Positions 18,698 to 28,800 of a stretch of DNA of 64,000 nucleotides are shown in pieces (position 1 is the stretch's first letter; the number at the start of each line of letters is the position of its first letter). Source of the DNA: Streptomyces sp. NBC_01549 (lineage in GTDB: Bacteria > Actinomycetota > Actinomycetes > Streptomycetales > Streptomycetaceae); NCBI RefSeq assembly GCF_026339955.1, contig NZ_JAPEPW010000001.1, positions 3,870,501 to 3,934,500 on the forward strand, given 5' to 3'. Made by a program: the position numbers and the translations under genes. Below the pieces are notes generated by a model. It ran no database searches. It saw only the letters and a program-made list of their open reading frames with translations, and was not told where the DNA came from.

Positions 18698-20212
18698 TCA
18701 GTCGCCGGGGTTTGTGATGACCGGAAAGCGCCTCGGCGCCACGAACAGCAGGACCAGGAAGGCGAGTGCGGCGGCGCACGCCGCGCCCAGGTAGACGGCG
18801 TGGACCGCGTCGGCGACCGCACGGCGCACATGCTCGGCCGGTGCGCCCGAGTCCAGCGCCCGCGTCACCGCGTCCAGGTCCCCCGCGCCGCCGAGCCGCG
18901 CGGCCAGCACCCCGTTGGCGATCGCGCCGAACAGGGTCGCGCCGATGGTCTGGCCGGTCTGGCGGCAGAAGAGGACCGACGCCGTCGTCGTGCCGCGCTC
19001 CTCCCAGCCGACCGTCGACTGGACGCCGATGATCAGGGGCAGTTGGAACAGGCCCAGGGCGCCGCCCAGCAGGAGCATCAGCAGCGCCGGCTGCCAGGGC
19101 CGGCCGGGGTAGGGCAGGAAGGGGAAGGCGATCAGGATCAGGGTCGCGGTGCCGATGCCGAGCATCGCGGTGTTGCGGAAGCCGATCCGGCCGTAGACGT
19201 GCTGGCTGAACGCCGCCGACACCGGCCAGCTCAACGTCCACACGGAGAGCACGAATCCGGCGGCGACGGGCGCGAGGCCGAGGACCGCCTGCGCGTACGT
19301 GGGCAGGAACACCGTCGGGGCGACCATCAGCAACCCCAGGGCGCCGAGCGCCAGGTTCACCGCGGCGATCGTGCGGCGCCGCCACACCCACCCGGGGATG
19401 ATCGGCTCGGCCGCCCGGCGCTCGATCACGACCACGGCGCCGATCAGCGCGAGTCCCGTACCGAACAGGACGAGGGACGGGGCCGACAGCCAGTCCCAGG
19501 CGACCCCGCCCTGCACCAGCGCGGTGAGCAGCACACCGCCGCAGGCGAAGACGGCCAGCGCGCCCGCCCAGTCGATCCGAGGGCGGCGGCCGGAGGACTC
19601 CCGTGCCGGCTCGTGCAGATGGCGGACGATCAGCCACAGCGCGAGCGCGCCGATCGGCAGGTTGATCAGGAAGATCCAGCGCCAGTCGGCGTACGCGGCG
19701 AGGACCCCGCCGAGGGCCGGGCCCGCGATCGCCGAGGTCGCCCACACCGTGGACAGCTTGGCCTGGATCTTGGGGCGCTCCTTGAGCGGGTAGAGATCGG
19801 CGGCGAGCGTCTGCACCGTGCCCTGCAACGCGCCGCCGCCCAGGCCCTGCACGATCCGGAAGGCGATGAGCGCGGCCATGTTCCAGGCCGTGGCGCACAG
19901 CAGCGAGCCGAGGAGGAAGACGGCGGCGCCCGCGACGAGGACCGGCTTGCGGCCGAAGGTGTCGGAGAGCTTTCCGTACACCGGCAGCGTGACCGTCACC
20001 GCGAGCAGATAGCCCGAGAACAGCCAGGAGAAGACGGAGAAGCCGCCGAGGTCGCCGACGATCTACGGGACGGCCGTGGAGACGATGGTGGAGTCGAGCG
20101 CGGCCAGCGCCATGGCGAGCATCAGGGCGGCGACGACGGCGCCCCTGCGGCTGCGCGAGGGCGATGAGTGGTCCGCCGCCGCGGCCCGTATACCGGTGTC
20201 CCCCTGGCCCAC
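18698..20212 (-). pseudogene. MFS drug-efflux transporter (DHA2, EmrB/QacA type) with an in-frame amber stop
   Basis: The frame encodes about 504 residues of a 14-helix drug:H+ antiporter: ALDSTIVSTAVP near residue 45 (motif C-like N-terminal helix), VYGKLSDTFGRKPVL (motif A) near 85, and DWRWIFLINLPIGALAL near 180. A TAG at 20063-20065 (complement CTA) falls exactly where homologs have Gln in STAVPQIVGDLGG; CAG to TAG is a single change. The sequence on either side is otherwise intact. GTG 20212 with GGGGGAGG is the natural start. A restart at GTG 19999 would lack the first helix, so the product is probably inactive unless the stop is suppressed or is a sequence error. Confidence 0.82.
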
Positions 20213-20614
20213 TGGAGCGCCTCCCCCTGATCGGTTCCCCCTGCAACTATCCGCCGTCCCCCACCCTCTCACTTGACCTTCACGTAGCGGGAGGGTGGAC
20301 GCTCGCTGGGTCCGAGGGCGGAGGCAACCCCGAGGGGGACTCCACCGAAGGGTGGACTGCCCTTAGGGGTCTCTCCCCACTAAGGCTCGGGGGGCGTTCG
20401 TACCGACGGAGGACGAGACGGGGCGGCGGCCGTCCTTAACCTGGCTTTATGCCGCGGGGGAGCGGGAGCGGTCCTACAGACCGCACGTTCCGGGGTGGGG
20501 TTATCCCCAGGGAAAGACTGCGCTGGGCACCAGCGCGCCGGACCACCCCCCGCCACCAGACTTACCGGCGTAGCGAAGAGCACTTCAACCGCTGACCGAC
20601 ATAGGAGATACACC
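20213..20614. other. Intergenic region between divergent MFS and ABC transporter genes
   Basis: This 402-base region holds the promoters of both divergent units. I see GGATAGTTG on the minus strand near 20245 as a weak -10 for the MFS gene, and small dyads such as TCCACC-N4-GGTGGA at 20341-20357 and GGGGT...ATCCCC near 20495-20510 before the ABC genes. No convincing gene is present; the open frame here toward the ABC gene lacks a ribosome site until GTG 20615. Confidence 0.4.
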
Positions 20615-21403
20615 GTGACATCGGCTGTGACCATTCCCAGGCACGGGGGCACTGGAGGGCGTACGGCCGTTGCCGCGCGGGCGCGGCAGGTCGTCAAGGC
20701 GTACGGGTCAGGGGAGACCCGGGTCGTCGCCCTGGACGGCATCGACGTGGACATCGCGCGGGGGCAGTTCACCGCGATCATGGGCCCCTCGGGGTCCGGC
20801 AAGTCCACGTTGATGCACTGCCTCGCCGGACTCGACACCGTGACGAGCGGCCAGATCCACCTCGACGAGACCGAGATCACCGGGCTCAAGGACAAGAAGC
20901 TCACGCAGCTGCGCCGGGACCGGATCGGGTTCATCTTCCAGGCGTTCAACCTACTGCCGACGCTGAACGCGATAGAGAACATCACGCTGCCGATGGACAT
21001 CGCCGGCCGCAAGCCCGACAAGGGCTGGCTCGACCAGGTCGTGGAGACCGTCGGACTCGCAGGCCGTCTCAAGCACCGGCCGGGCCAGCTCTCCGGCGGC
21101 CAGCAGCAGCGCGTCGCGGTGGCGCGGGCACTCGCCGCGCGGCCCGAGATCATCTTCGGGGACGAGCCGACCGGAAACCTCGACTCCCGGGCGGGCGCCG
21201 AGGTGCTGGGCTTCCTGCGCCGCTCGGTGGACGAACTCGGCCAGACCATCGTGATCGTGACGCACGACCCGGTGGCGGCCTCGTACTCGGACCGCGTGCT
21301 GTACCTCGCCGACGGCCGGATCGTCGACGAGATGTACCAGCCGACGGCCGACCAGGTCCTCGACCGCATGAAGGACTTCGACGCCCGGGGGCGCACGTCA
21401 TGA
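20615..21403 (+). CDS. ABC transporter ATP-binding protein (MacB/LolD type)
   Basis: ATPase of 262 residues that drives a FtsX-like permease. It shows Walker A GPSGSGKST, the Q-loop FQAFNLLPTLNAIENI, the signature LSGGQQQRVAVARAL, Walker B IIFGDEPTGNLDS and the H-loop VTHD. This subgroup (MacB, LolD, BceA-like) moves peptides, lipoproteins or antibiotics or transmits mechanical signals rather than importing nutrients. GTG 20615 has AGGAG eight bases upstream. Its stop overlaps the permease start by four bases. A close paralog is at 58248-59018. Confidence 0.95.
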   Translation: MTSAVTIPRHGGTGGRTAVAARARQVVKAYGSGETRVVALDGIDVDIARGQFTAIMGPSGSGKSTLMHCLAGLDTVTSGQIHLDETEITGLKDKKLTQLRRDRIGFIFQAFNLLPTLNAIENITLPMDIAGRKPDKGWLDQVVETVGLAGRLKHRPGQLSGGQQQRVAVARALAARPEIIFGDEPTGNLDSRAGAEVLGFLRRSVDELGQTIVIVTHDPVAASYSDRVLYLADGRIVDEMYQPTADQVLDRMKDFDARGRTS

Positions 21404-23967
21404 CCGTCCTGAAGACCTCGATGCGCAACTTCTTCGCGCACAAGGGGCGGATGGCGCTGTCGGCGGTCGCGGTGCTGCTGTCCGTGGCCTTCGTCTGCGG
21501 CACGCTGGTGTTCACCGACACCATGAACACGACGTTCGACAAGCTGTTCGCCGCCACCTCCTCCGACGTCACCGTCTCGCCGAAGACGGCCAAGAGCGAC
21601 AGCACCCCGCAGAACGGCAGGCCCGACTCGCTGCCCGCCTCCGTCCTGGAGCGGGCCAAGAAGGCGGAAGGCGTCAAGTACGCCGAGGGCGCGGTCAGTT
21701 CGATGAACGTGACCGTCGTCAACAGCGCCAACAAGAACATGGGGTCGAGCACCGGGGCCCCGACGATCGCCGGCAACTGGACGCGCAACGACCTGCGTTC
21801 GATGGAGATCACCTCCGGTCGCGCCCCGCGCGGGCCGACCGAGACGATGGTCGACGCCGACACCGCCGACAAGCACCACCTGGGGCTCGGCGACGAACTG
21901 CGCACCATCGCCGTCACTGGTGACTTCAAGGCCAGGATCGTCGGCATCGCCACCTTCAAGGTGACCAACCCCGGTGCCGCCGTCGTCTACTTCGACACCG
22001 CCACCGCACAGCGCGAACTGCTCGGCGCCACCGGCCGGTTCACCAACATCAACCTCTCCGCCGCCACCGGTGTCACCAACGACACGCTCAAGCGGAACGT
22101 CATCGCCTCGATCGGCGCCGGCGCGTACAAGGTGCAGACACAGAAGGAGTACTCCGACGAGAACCGCTCCGGCGTCGGCTCCTTCATGGACGTCATCAAG
22201 TACGCCATGCTCGGCTTCGCCGGGATCGCCTTCCTGGTCGGCATCTTCCTGATCATCAACACCTTCTCCATGCTGGTCGCCCAGCGCACCCGCGAGATCG
22301 GCCTGATGCGGGCGATCGGCTCGTCCCGCAAGCAGGTCAACCGGTCCGTCCTGGTCGAGGCGACCCTGCTCGGCATCTTCGGCTCGATCCTCGGCGTCGG
22401 CGCGGGCGTCGGCCTCGCGGTCGGCCTGATGAAGCTCATGTCGGCGGCGGGCATGGACCTGTCCACCCGCGACCTGACCGTCAAGGCGACGACCCCGGTC
22501 ATCGGACTCGTGCTCGGTGTCGTGGTCACCGTCCTCGCCGCCTATCTGCCCGCCCGCCGGGCCGGCAAGGTCTCCCCGATGGCCGCGCTGCGCGACGCCG
22601 GTACGCCGGCGGACGGCAAGGCCGGTCTCGTCCGCGGCATCATCGGCCTGGTCCTCACCGGCGCCGGAACCTTCGCGCTCTTCACGGCGGCCAATGCCGA
22701 CAAGGCGAGCGACGGTTCGCTGGTGCTGGGCGCGGGGGTCGTCCTGACCCTGATCGGGTTCGTCATCATCGGCCCGCTGCTCGCGGGCGGTGTGGTCCGG
22801 GTGATCAGCGCGGTGCTGCTGCGCTTCTTCGGCCCCGTCGGACGGATGGCGGAGCGCAACGCGCTGCGCAACCCGCGCCGCACCGGAGCCACCGGCGCGG
22901 CCCTGATGATCGGCCTCGCCCTGGTCGCCTGCCTGTCGGTGGTCGGCTCGTCCATGGTCGCCTCCGCGACCGACGAGCTCGACAAGTCGGTCGGCACCGA
23001 CTTCATCATCCAGGGCAACCAGCGGATCGTCCCGCAGGCGGCGAAGGCCATCGAGACGACGCCCGGCCTGTCCCGCGTCACGCACTACCGCGACATCGAG
23101 GCCAGGCTCACCACCCCCGACGGCTTCTCGGACAGCGACGGCGTCACGGCCGCCGACCCCACCTACGCGCAGGACCTGCACCGCAAGACGACGGCCGGTG
23201 AACTGACCGCCGCCTACGGCAAGGACTCCATGTCCGTCGGTTCGGAGTTCGCCACCAAGCACCACGTCAAGCTCGGCGACACCCTGACCGTCGCCTTCAA
23301 GGGCGGCAGCACGGCGAAGCTCAAGGTCGCCGCGGTCACCGACGACGACGTGGTGATCGACCAGGGCGCGCGGTACCTCAGCACCGAGACCATGCGCAAG
23401 TACCTCCCGGCCGACCGGATCCCGCCGGACCAGATCATGTTCGCCAGCGCCAAGGACGGCCAGGAGAAGCAGGCGTACGCGGCCCTGAAGAAGTCCATGG
23501 AGCCCTACCCGCAGTACCAGGTCCGCGACCAGACCGACTACAAGCAGGAGCTCAAGGACCAGATCGGCCAGCTCCTGAACATGGTCTACGGCCTGCTCGG
23601 CCTCGCGATCGTCGTCGCCGTCCTCGGCGTGATCAACACCCTCGCCCTGTCGGTGGTGGAGCGGACGCGGGAGATCGGCCTGATGCGCGCCATCGGGATG
23701 TCCCGCCGCCAGCTGCGCCGCATGATCCGCCTGGAGTCGGTCGTCATCGCCCTCTTCGGCGCGCTGCTCGGCCTCGGCCTGGGCATGGGCTGGGGAGCCA
23801 CCGCCCAGAAGCTCCTCGCCCTGGAGGGCCTGAAGGTCCTGGAGATCCCCTGGCCGACCATCATCGGGGTCTTCATCGGCTCGGCGTTCGTGGGCCTGTT
23901 CGCCGCCCTGATCCCGGCGTTCCGGGCGGGCCGGATGAACGTACTGAACGCCATCGCCACCGACTAG
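21400..23967 (+). CDS. ABC transporter permease, FtsX-like, two-repeat form
   Basis: The 855-residue integral membrane protein has an N-terminal helix (MALSAVAVLLSVAFVCGTLVF), a large extracellular MacB-type periplasmic-core domain, three helices with the FtsX motif (ISMLVAQRTREIGLMRAIGSSRKQV near 300), then a second helix pair, a second extracellular domain and a second FtsX block (VVERTREIGLMRAIGMSRRQLRRMIR near 755). This is the 10-helix actinobacterial form. Substrate unknown; cell-envelope or peptide export is inferred from the family. ATGA overlap with the ATPase gene gives coupled translation. Confidence 0.94.
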   Translation: MTVLKTSMRNFFAHKGRMALSAVAVLLSVAFVCGTLVFTDTMNTTFDKLFAATSSDVTVSPKTAKSDSTPQNGRPDSLPASVLERAKKAEGVKYAEGAVSSMNVTVVNSANKNMGSSTGAPTIAGNWTRNDLRSMEITSGRAPRGPTETMVDADTADKHHLGLGDELRTIAVTGDFKARIVGIATFKVTNPGAAVVYFDTATAQRELLGATGRFTNINLSAATGVTNDTLKRNVIASIGAGAYKVQTQKEYSDENRSGVGSFMDVIKYAMLGFAGIAFLVGIFLIINTFSMLVAQRTREIGLMRAIGSSRKQVNRSVLVEATLLGIFGSILGVGAGVGLAVGLMKLMSAAGMDLSTRDLTVKATTPVIGLVLGVVVTVLAAYLPARRAGKVSPMAALRDAGTPADGKAGLVRGIIGLVLTGAGTFALFTAANADKASDGSLVLGAGVVLTLIGFVIIGPLLAGGVVRVISAVLLRFFGPVGRMAERNALRNPRRTGATGAALMIGLALVACLSVVGSSMVASATDELDKSVGTDFIIQGNQRIVPQAAKAIETTPGLSRVTHYRDIEARLTTPDGFSDSDGVTAADPTYAQDLHRKTTAGELTAAYGKDSMSVGSEFATKHHVKLGDTLTVAFKGGSTAKLKVAAVTDDDVVIDQGARYLSTETMRKYLPADRIPPDQIMFASAKDGQEKQAYAALKKSMEPYPQYQVRDQTDYKQELKDQIGQLLNMVYGLLGLAIVVAVLGVINTLALSVVERTREIGLMRAIGMSRRQLRRMIRLESVVIALFGALLGLGLGMGWGATAQKLLALEGLKVLEIPWPTIIGVFIGSAFVGLFAALIPAFRAGRMNVLNAIATD

Positions 23968-24018
23968 CCGGCAGCAGCAGCCGCCGCGAAGCCACCGTGT
24001 ACGGGGGTTGCGGGGGAC

Positions 24019-24058
24019 GGGCCCGGCCCAGGAGGAGCTCACCTCCTGGGCCGGGCCC
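24019..24058. terminator. Bidirectional terminator between convergent genes
   Basis: Seventeen-base perfect arms at 24019-24035 and 24042-24058 enclose AGCTCA. It lies between the ABC permease stop (23967) and the stop of the DUF2079 gene (24077). Confidence 0.88.
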
Positions 24059-24076
24059 GCGGTCGTACGCGGTGCG

Positions 24077-25546
24077 TCAGGTGTGTCCGGTGCGCCGCTC
24101 CAGGAGTACGTAGCCGTAGGCGGCGCCCAGGACGTCGTACGAGGCGCGCGGGTGCAGCCGGCCGGCGTACGCCTGGACGTCCTCGATCGAGTGGTCGGAG
24201 TCGTCGAGGGCGATGAAGTCCGGGGTGACACCGCCGGTGTCGCCCATCCACAGGACCCGGCAGCGCGCGACGAGCCGACTGCTCGGGCCGACGTTCACCT
24301 CGACGCTCGCCCCGTCCGGGACACGCGCCAGCAGCCGTTCGACGGCACTCACGCGCGTGGGCTTGCGATACGCGGCGCTCTCGCCCAGCACGGACAGCGG
24401 GAGCGAGGTGGTCAGCGCGAGCGCCGCCGCGACGACGGCCGTGGGCAGGTGCCACGCGTACGAGCGCAGCCACGGGCGCGGGCTCCGGCGGGTCCGGAAG
24501 AGCGCGTCGGCGAGGGCCAGGGAGAGGACCGGCATCAGGACGGCGCTGTAGTGCCAGTCGGTGCCCCAGTAGTGCGGGTCGGAGGAGAGGAAACGCCAGC
24601 CCAGGGTCGGCAGGGCGACCAGGAGGAGCGGGGAGCGCGGAGCCAGCAGACCGGTGGTGGGGATCAGCAGCCAGGCGAGGGTGCGGAGTTTGGTGCCCAG
24701 GCCGTCGAGGGGATCACCGCCGGCCTTGTCCCAGTAGGGGTAGGTGTCCGCGGTGCTGAACGCCGGGATCACCACCATGAGGGTGAGCACCGCGGCCAGC
24801 ACTCCGAGGGCGGCGACCCCGAGCGCGCACAGGGCCGTACGCGGGGCGGCCTTCCGGGCCCGCCCGGCGACGACCAGGGCGATCGCGGCCAGGGTGAGCC
24901 CGAGATCCTCCTTGACGAGGACCAACGGGAGCGGCCACAGGAGAGCCGCGCGCCACCGTCGCTCCAGGACTGCTTCCAGGGCGAAGGCGATCAGCGGGAC
25001 GGCGAAGCAGATCTCGTGGAAGTCGAAGTCGACGGCGCGCTGGATCCCCCACGACAGCCCGTACGCGAGGCCCAGCGCGAGTCCCCGCGAGCGGCCGAGG
25101 AGCCGGGCGGCGGCGCGGGTGACCGGCACGACGGACAGCGCCAGCAGTGCGGCCTGGGCGACGAGGAGGGTGACCGGGGTCGGGAAGAGGCGGTACACGG
25201 GTGCGAGCAGGGCGATGACCGGGCTGAAGTGGTCGCCGAGGACGTCGGTGCCCGGGCCCTTGAGATCGGCGACGGGGGCGCGCAGGTGGGCGTAGGCGCG
25301 GACGGCCTGCTCGAAGATGCCGAGGTCCCAGGAACGGGTCGCCAGATGCCGCCAGCGGCAGACCGACAGGGTCGCGTACGCGGCGAAGAGCAGGACCGCC
25401 AGGATCTGGGGATCGCGGGGGCGCCGGTCACGGACGGGAACGGCCGTGACCGGCGGGGGTATGGGGGCGCTGTCGGTCCTTGGGGCGGCGGCGGTGGCGG
25501 CGGCGGTGGCGGTGGCTGTGTCGGCGGGGGTCGGGTTCGAGCTCAT
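24077..25546 (-). CDS. DUF2079 polytopic membrane protein
   Basis: The 489-residue protein starts with a 45-residue Ala/Thr/Pro-rich cytoplasmic tail, followed by about ten transmembrane helices and a soluble C-terminal segment. DUF2079 signatures are visible: RSWDLGIFEQAVRAYAHL, HFSPVIALLAPVYRL, DFHEICFAVPLIAFAL and HYWGTDWHYSAVLMPVL. The topology and the paired acidic residues in the first loop resemble GT-C glycosyltransferases such as mannosyltransferases; a lipid-linked sugar transferase role is inferred only. GGGAG precedes the ATG at 25546. Convergent with the ABC genes, divergent from mfd. Confidence 0.88.
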   Translation of the reverse strand: MSSNPTPADTATATAAATAAAPRTDSAPIPPPVTAVPVRDRRPRDPQILAVLLFAAYATLSVCRWRHLATRSWDLGIFEQAVRAYAHLRAPVADLKGPGTDVLGDHFSPVIALLAPVYRLFPTPVTLLVAQAALLALSVVPVTRAAARLLGRSRGLALGLAYGLSWGIQRAVDFDFHEICFAVPLIAFALEAVLERRWRAALLWPLPLVLVKEDLGLTLAAIALVVAGRARKAAPRTALCALGVAALGVLAAVLTLMVVIPAFSTADTYPYWDKAGGDPLDGLGTKLRTLAWLLIPTTGLLAPRSPLLLVALPTLGWRFLSSDPHYWGTDWHYSAVLMPVLSLALADALFRTRRSPRPWLRSYAWHLPTAVVAAALALTTSLPLSVLGESAAYRKPTRVSAVERLLARVPDGASVEVNVGPSSRLVARCRVLWMGDTGGVTPDFIALDDSDHSIEDVQAYAGRLHPRASYDVLGAAYGYVLLERRTGHT

Positions 25547-25743
25547 GCGGCTCCCGGTACGTGATCACGTGTCACGGGGTATACGCGGGGGACGTGGGGA
25601 GTGGTTGACGGTTGAGGGTGTGGTGCGGCTCACTTTCAGCGGGAGACACGGCCCCGCGCCCCTGAGACGGGGCCCCGCCCCGATTCCCCGCCCGGCCGGG
25701 ACCCGTCCACCTCTTGCGTCTCACAGGGAGCGCGGCGCCGTCG

Positions 25744-25749
25744 TAGGCT
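25744..25749 (+). promoter_or_regulatory. -10 element TAGGCT upstream of mfd
   Basis: TAGGCT lies 69 bases before the mfd ATG, in the divergent gap with the DUF2079 gene. The same GTAGGCTGGA context occurs before the histidine kinase gene at 8883. No good -35 is seen at 17 bases. Confidence 0.45.
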
Positions 25750-25818
25750 GGACAACCCCGGCCCGTCGAGACGTGTCGGGCGGTTCGCGTTGCCCTCTCT
25801 TCGGGATGGAAGCCCTTC

Positions 25819-28800
25819 ATGAGCCTGCACGGTCTGCTCGACGCCGTCGTCAAGGACGCCGCCCTCGTGGAAGCGGTGAAGGCCGCCACCGATGGCAACC
25901 GGATGCACATCGACCTGGTCGGCCCGCCCGCCGCCCGCCCCTTCGCGGTGGCGGCCCTGGCCCGCGACGCCGGCCGCACCGTACTGGCCGTGACGGCCAC
26001 GGGACGCGAGGCCGAGGACCTGGCCGCCGCGCTCAGATCCCTCCTCCCGGCGGACACGGTCGTGGAGTACCCGTCGTGGGAGACGCTCCCGCACGAGCGG
26101 CTCTCCCCCCGGTCGGACACGGTCGGCCGCCGTCTCGCCGTGCTGCGCCGCCTGGCGCATCCGCGCCCCGACGATCCAGAGACCGGCCCGGTGTCGGTCG
26201 TCGTCGCCCCGGTCCGCTCGGTGCTGCAGCCGCAGGTCAAGGGCCTGGGAGACCTGGAGCCGGTCGCGCTGCGGACGGGCCAGAGCGCCGACCTGGGCGG
26301 GATCGTCGAAGCGCTCGCGGCAGCCGCGTACGCCCGGGTCGAGCTCGTCGAGAAGCGCGGCGAGTTCGCCGTACGCGGCGGCATCCTGGACGTCTTCCCG
26401 CCCACCGAGGAGCACCCCCTCCGGGTGGAGTTCTGGGGCGACGACGTCGAGGAGATCCGTTACTTCAAGGTCGCCGACCAGCGTTCCCTCGAGGTCGCCG
26501 ACCACGGCCTGTGGGCGCCGCCCTGCCGCGAGCTGCTCCTGACGGACGAGGTGCGCGAGCGGGCGGCCCGGCTCGCCGAGGAACACCCCGAGCTGGGCGA
26601 ACTGCTCGGCAAGATCGCCGAGGGCATCGCCGTGGAGGGCATGGAGTCGCTGGCCCCGGTCCTCGTCGACGACATGGAGCTGCTGCTCGACGTCCTGCCC
26701 AAGGGCTCGATGGCCGTCGTCTGCGACCCGGAGCGGGTACGGACGCGGGCCGCGGACCTGGTGGCGACCTCGCAGGAGTTCCTGCAGGCGTCCTGGGCGG
26801 CGACGGCCGGGGGCGGCGAGGCACCCATCGACGTCGGCGCGGCCTCCCTGTGGGCCATCGCGGACGTCCGCGACCGGGCGCGCGAGCTGGACATGATGTG
26901 GTGGTCGGTGTCGCCGTTCGCGGCCGACGAGGAACTGGACGCGGACACCCTCAAGCTCGGCATGCACGCCCCCGAGACCTACCGCGGCGACACGGCCAGG
27001 GCACTCGCCGACACCAAGGGCTGGCTCGCGGACGGCTGGCGCACGGTGTACGTCACCGAGGCGCACGGCCCCGCCGCCCGTACCGTCGAGGTCCTCGGCG
27101 GCGAGGGCATCGCGGCCCGCCTCGACGCGGAGCTGACCGAGCTGACGCCCGCCGTGGTGCAGGTCGCGTGCGGTTCGATCGACTTCGGCTTCGTGGACCC
27201 GGCGCTCAAGCTGGCGGTCCTGACGGAGACCGACCTCTCCGGCCAGAAGGCGGCCGGCAAGGACGGCGCGCGCATGCCGGCCCGCCGCCGCAAGACGATC
27301 GATCCGCTCACCCTCGAAGCGGGCGACTACATCGTGCACGAGCAGCACGGTGTCGGCCGCTACATCGAGATGGTGCAGCGGACCGTCCAGGGCGCGACCC
27401 GCGAATACCTGGTGGTGGAATACGCCCCGGCCAAGCGCGGCCAGCCCGGCGACCGCCTCTACATCCCCACCGACCAGCTGGAACAGATCACCAAGTACGT
27501 CGGCGGCGAGGCCCCCACCCTGCACCGCCTGGGCGGCGCCGACTGGACGAAGACCAAGGCGCGTGCCAAGAAGGCGGTCAAGGAGATCGCGGCGGACCTG
27601 ATCAAGCTGTACAGCGCGCGGATGGCGGCCCCGGGGCATGCCTTCGGTTCCGACACCCCTTGGCAGCGCGAACTCGAGGACGCCTTCCCGTACGCGGAGA
27701 CCCCCGACCAGCTCACGACCATCGCCGAGGTCAAGGAGGACATGGAGAAGACGGTCCCGATGGACCGCCTGATCTGCGGCGACGTGGGCTACGGCAAGAC
27801 GGAGATCGCGGTCCGCGCGGCCTTCAAGGCGGTGCAGGACGGCAAGCAGGTCGCGGTCCTGGTGCCGACGACGCTGCTGGTGCAGCAGCACTTCGGGACG
27901 TTCTCCGAGCGCTACTCCCAGTTCCCGGTGAACGTCCGCGCCCTGTCCCGCTTCCAGACCGACACGGAGGCGAAGGCCGTCCTGGAGGGCCTGCGGGACG
28001 GCGCGGTGGACGTCGTCATCGGCACCCACCGGCTGTTCTCCGCCGAGACGAAGTTCAAGGACCTGGGCCTGGTCATCGTCGACGAGGAGCAGCGTTTCGG
28101 CGTCGAGCACAAGGAGCAGCTGAAGAAGCTGCGCGCGAACGTCGACGTCCTGACGATGTCGGCGACCCCGATCCCCCGCACGCTGGAGATGGCGGTGACG
28201 GGCATCCGCGAGATGTCCACGATCACGACTCCGCCCGAGGAGCGGCACCCGGTGCTGACCTTCGTCGGCCCGTACGAGGAGAAGCAGATCGGCGCGGCCG
28301 TCCGCCGCGAACTGCTGCGCGAGGGTCAGGTCTTCTACATCCACAACCGGGTCGAGTCGATCGACCGGGCGGCGGCGCGGCTGCGTGAGATCGTCCCCGA
28401 GGCGCGTATCGCGACGGCGCACGGTCAGATGGGGGAGCAGGCTCTGGAGCAGGTGGTCGTCGACTTCTGGGAGAAGAGGTTCGACGTGCTGGTGTCGACC
28501 ACGATCGTCGAATCCGGCATCGACATCTCCAATGCCAACACGCTGATCGTGGAGCGCGGTGACAACTTCGGCCTCTCGCAGCTGCACCAGCTGCGCGGCC
28601 GGGTGGGCCGGGGCCGTGAGCGCGGCTACGCCTACTTCCTGTACCCGCCGGAGAAGCCCCTGACGGAGACCGCGCACGAGCGGCTCGCGACCATCGCCCA
28701 GCACACGGAGATGGGCGCGGGCATGTACGTGGCGATGAAGGACCTGGAGATCCGCGGCGCGGGCAATCTGCTCGGCGGCGAGCAGTCGGGTCACATCGCG

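Noticed and set aside
20380..24231. A 1283-codon minus-strand frame over the ABC genes
   Set aside because: It lies opposite well-defined ATPase and permease genes, and its Asp/Glu/Arg/Gly-rich composition is the shadow type.
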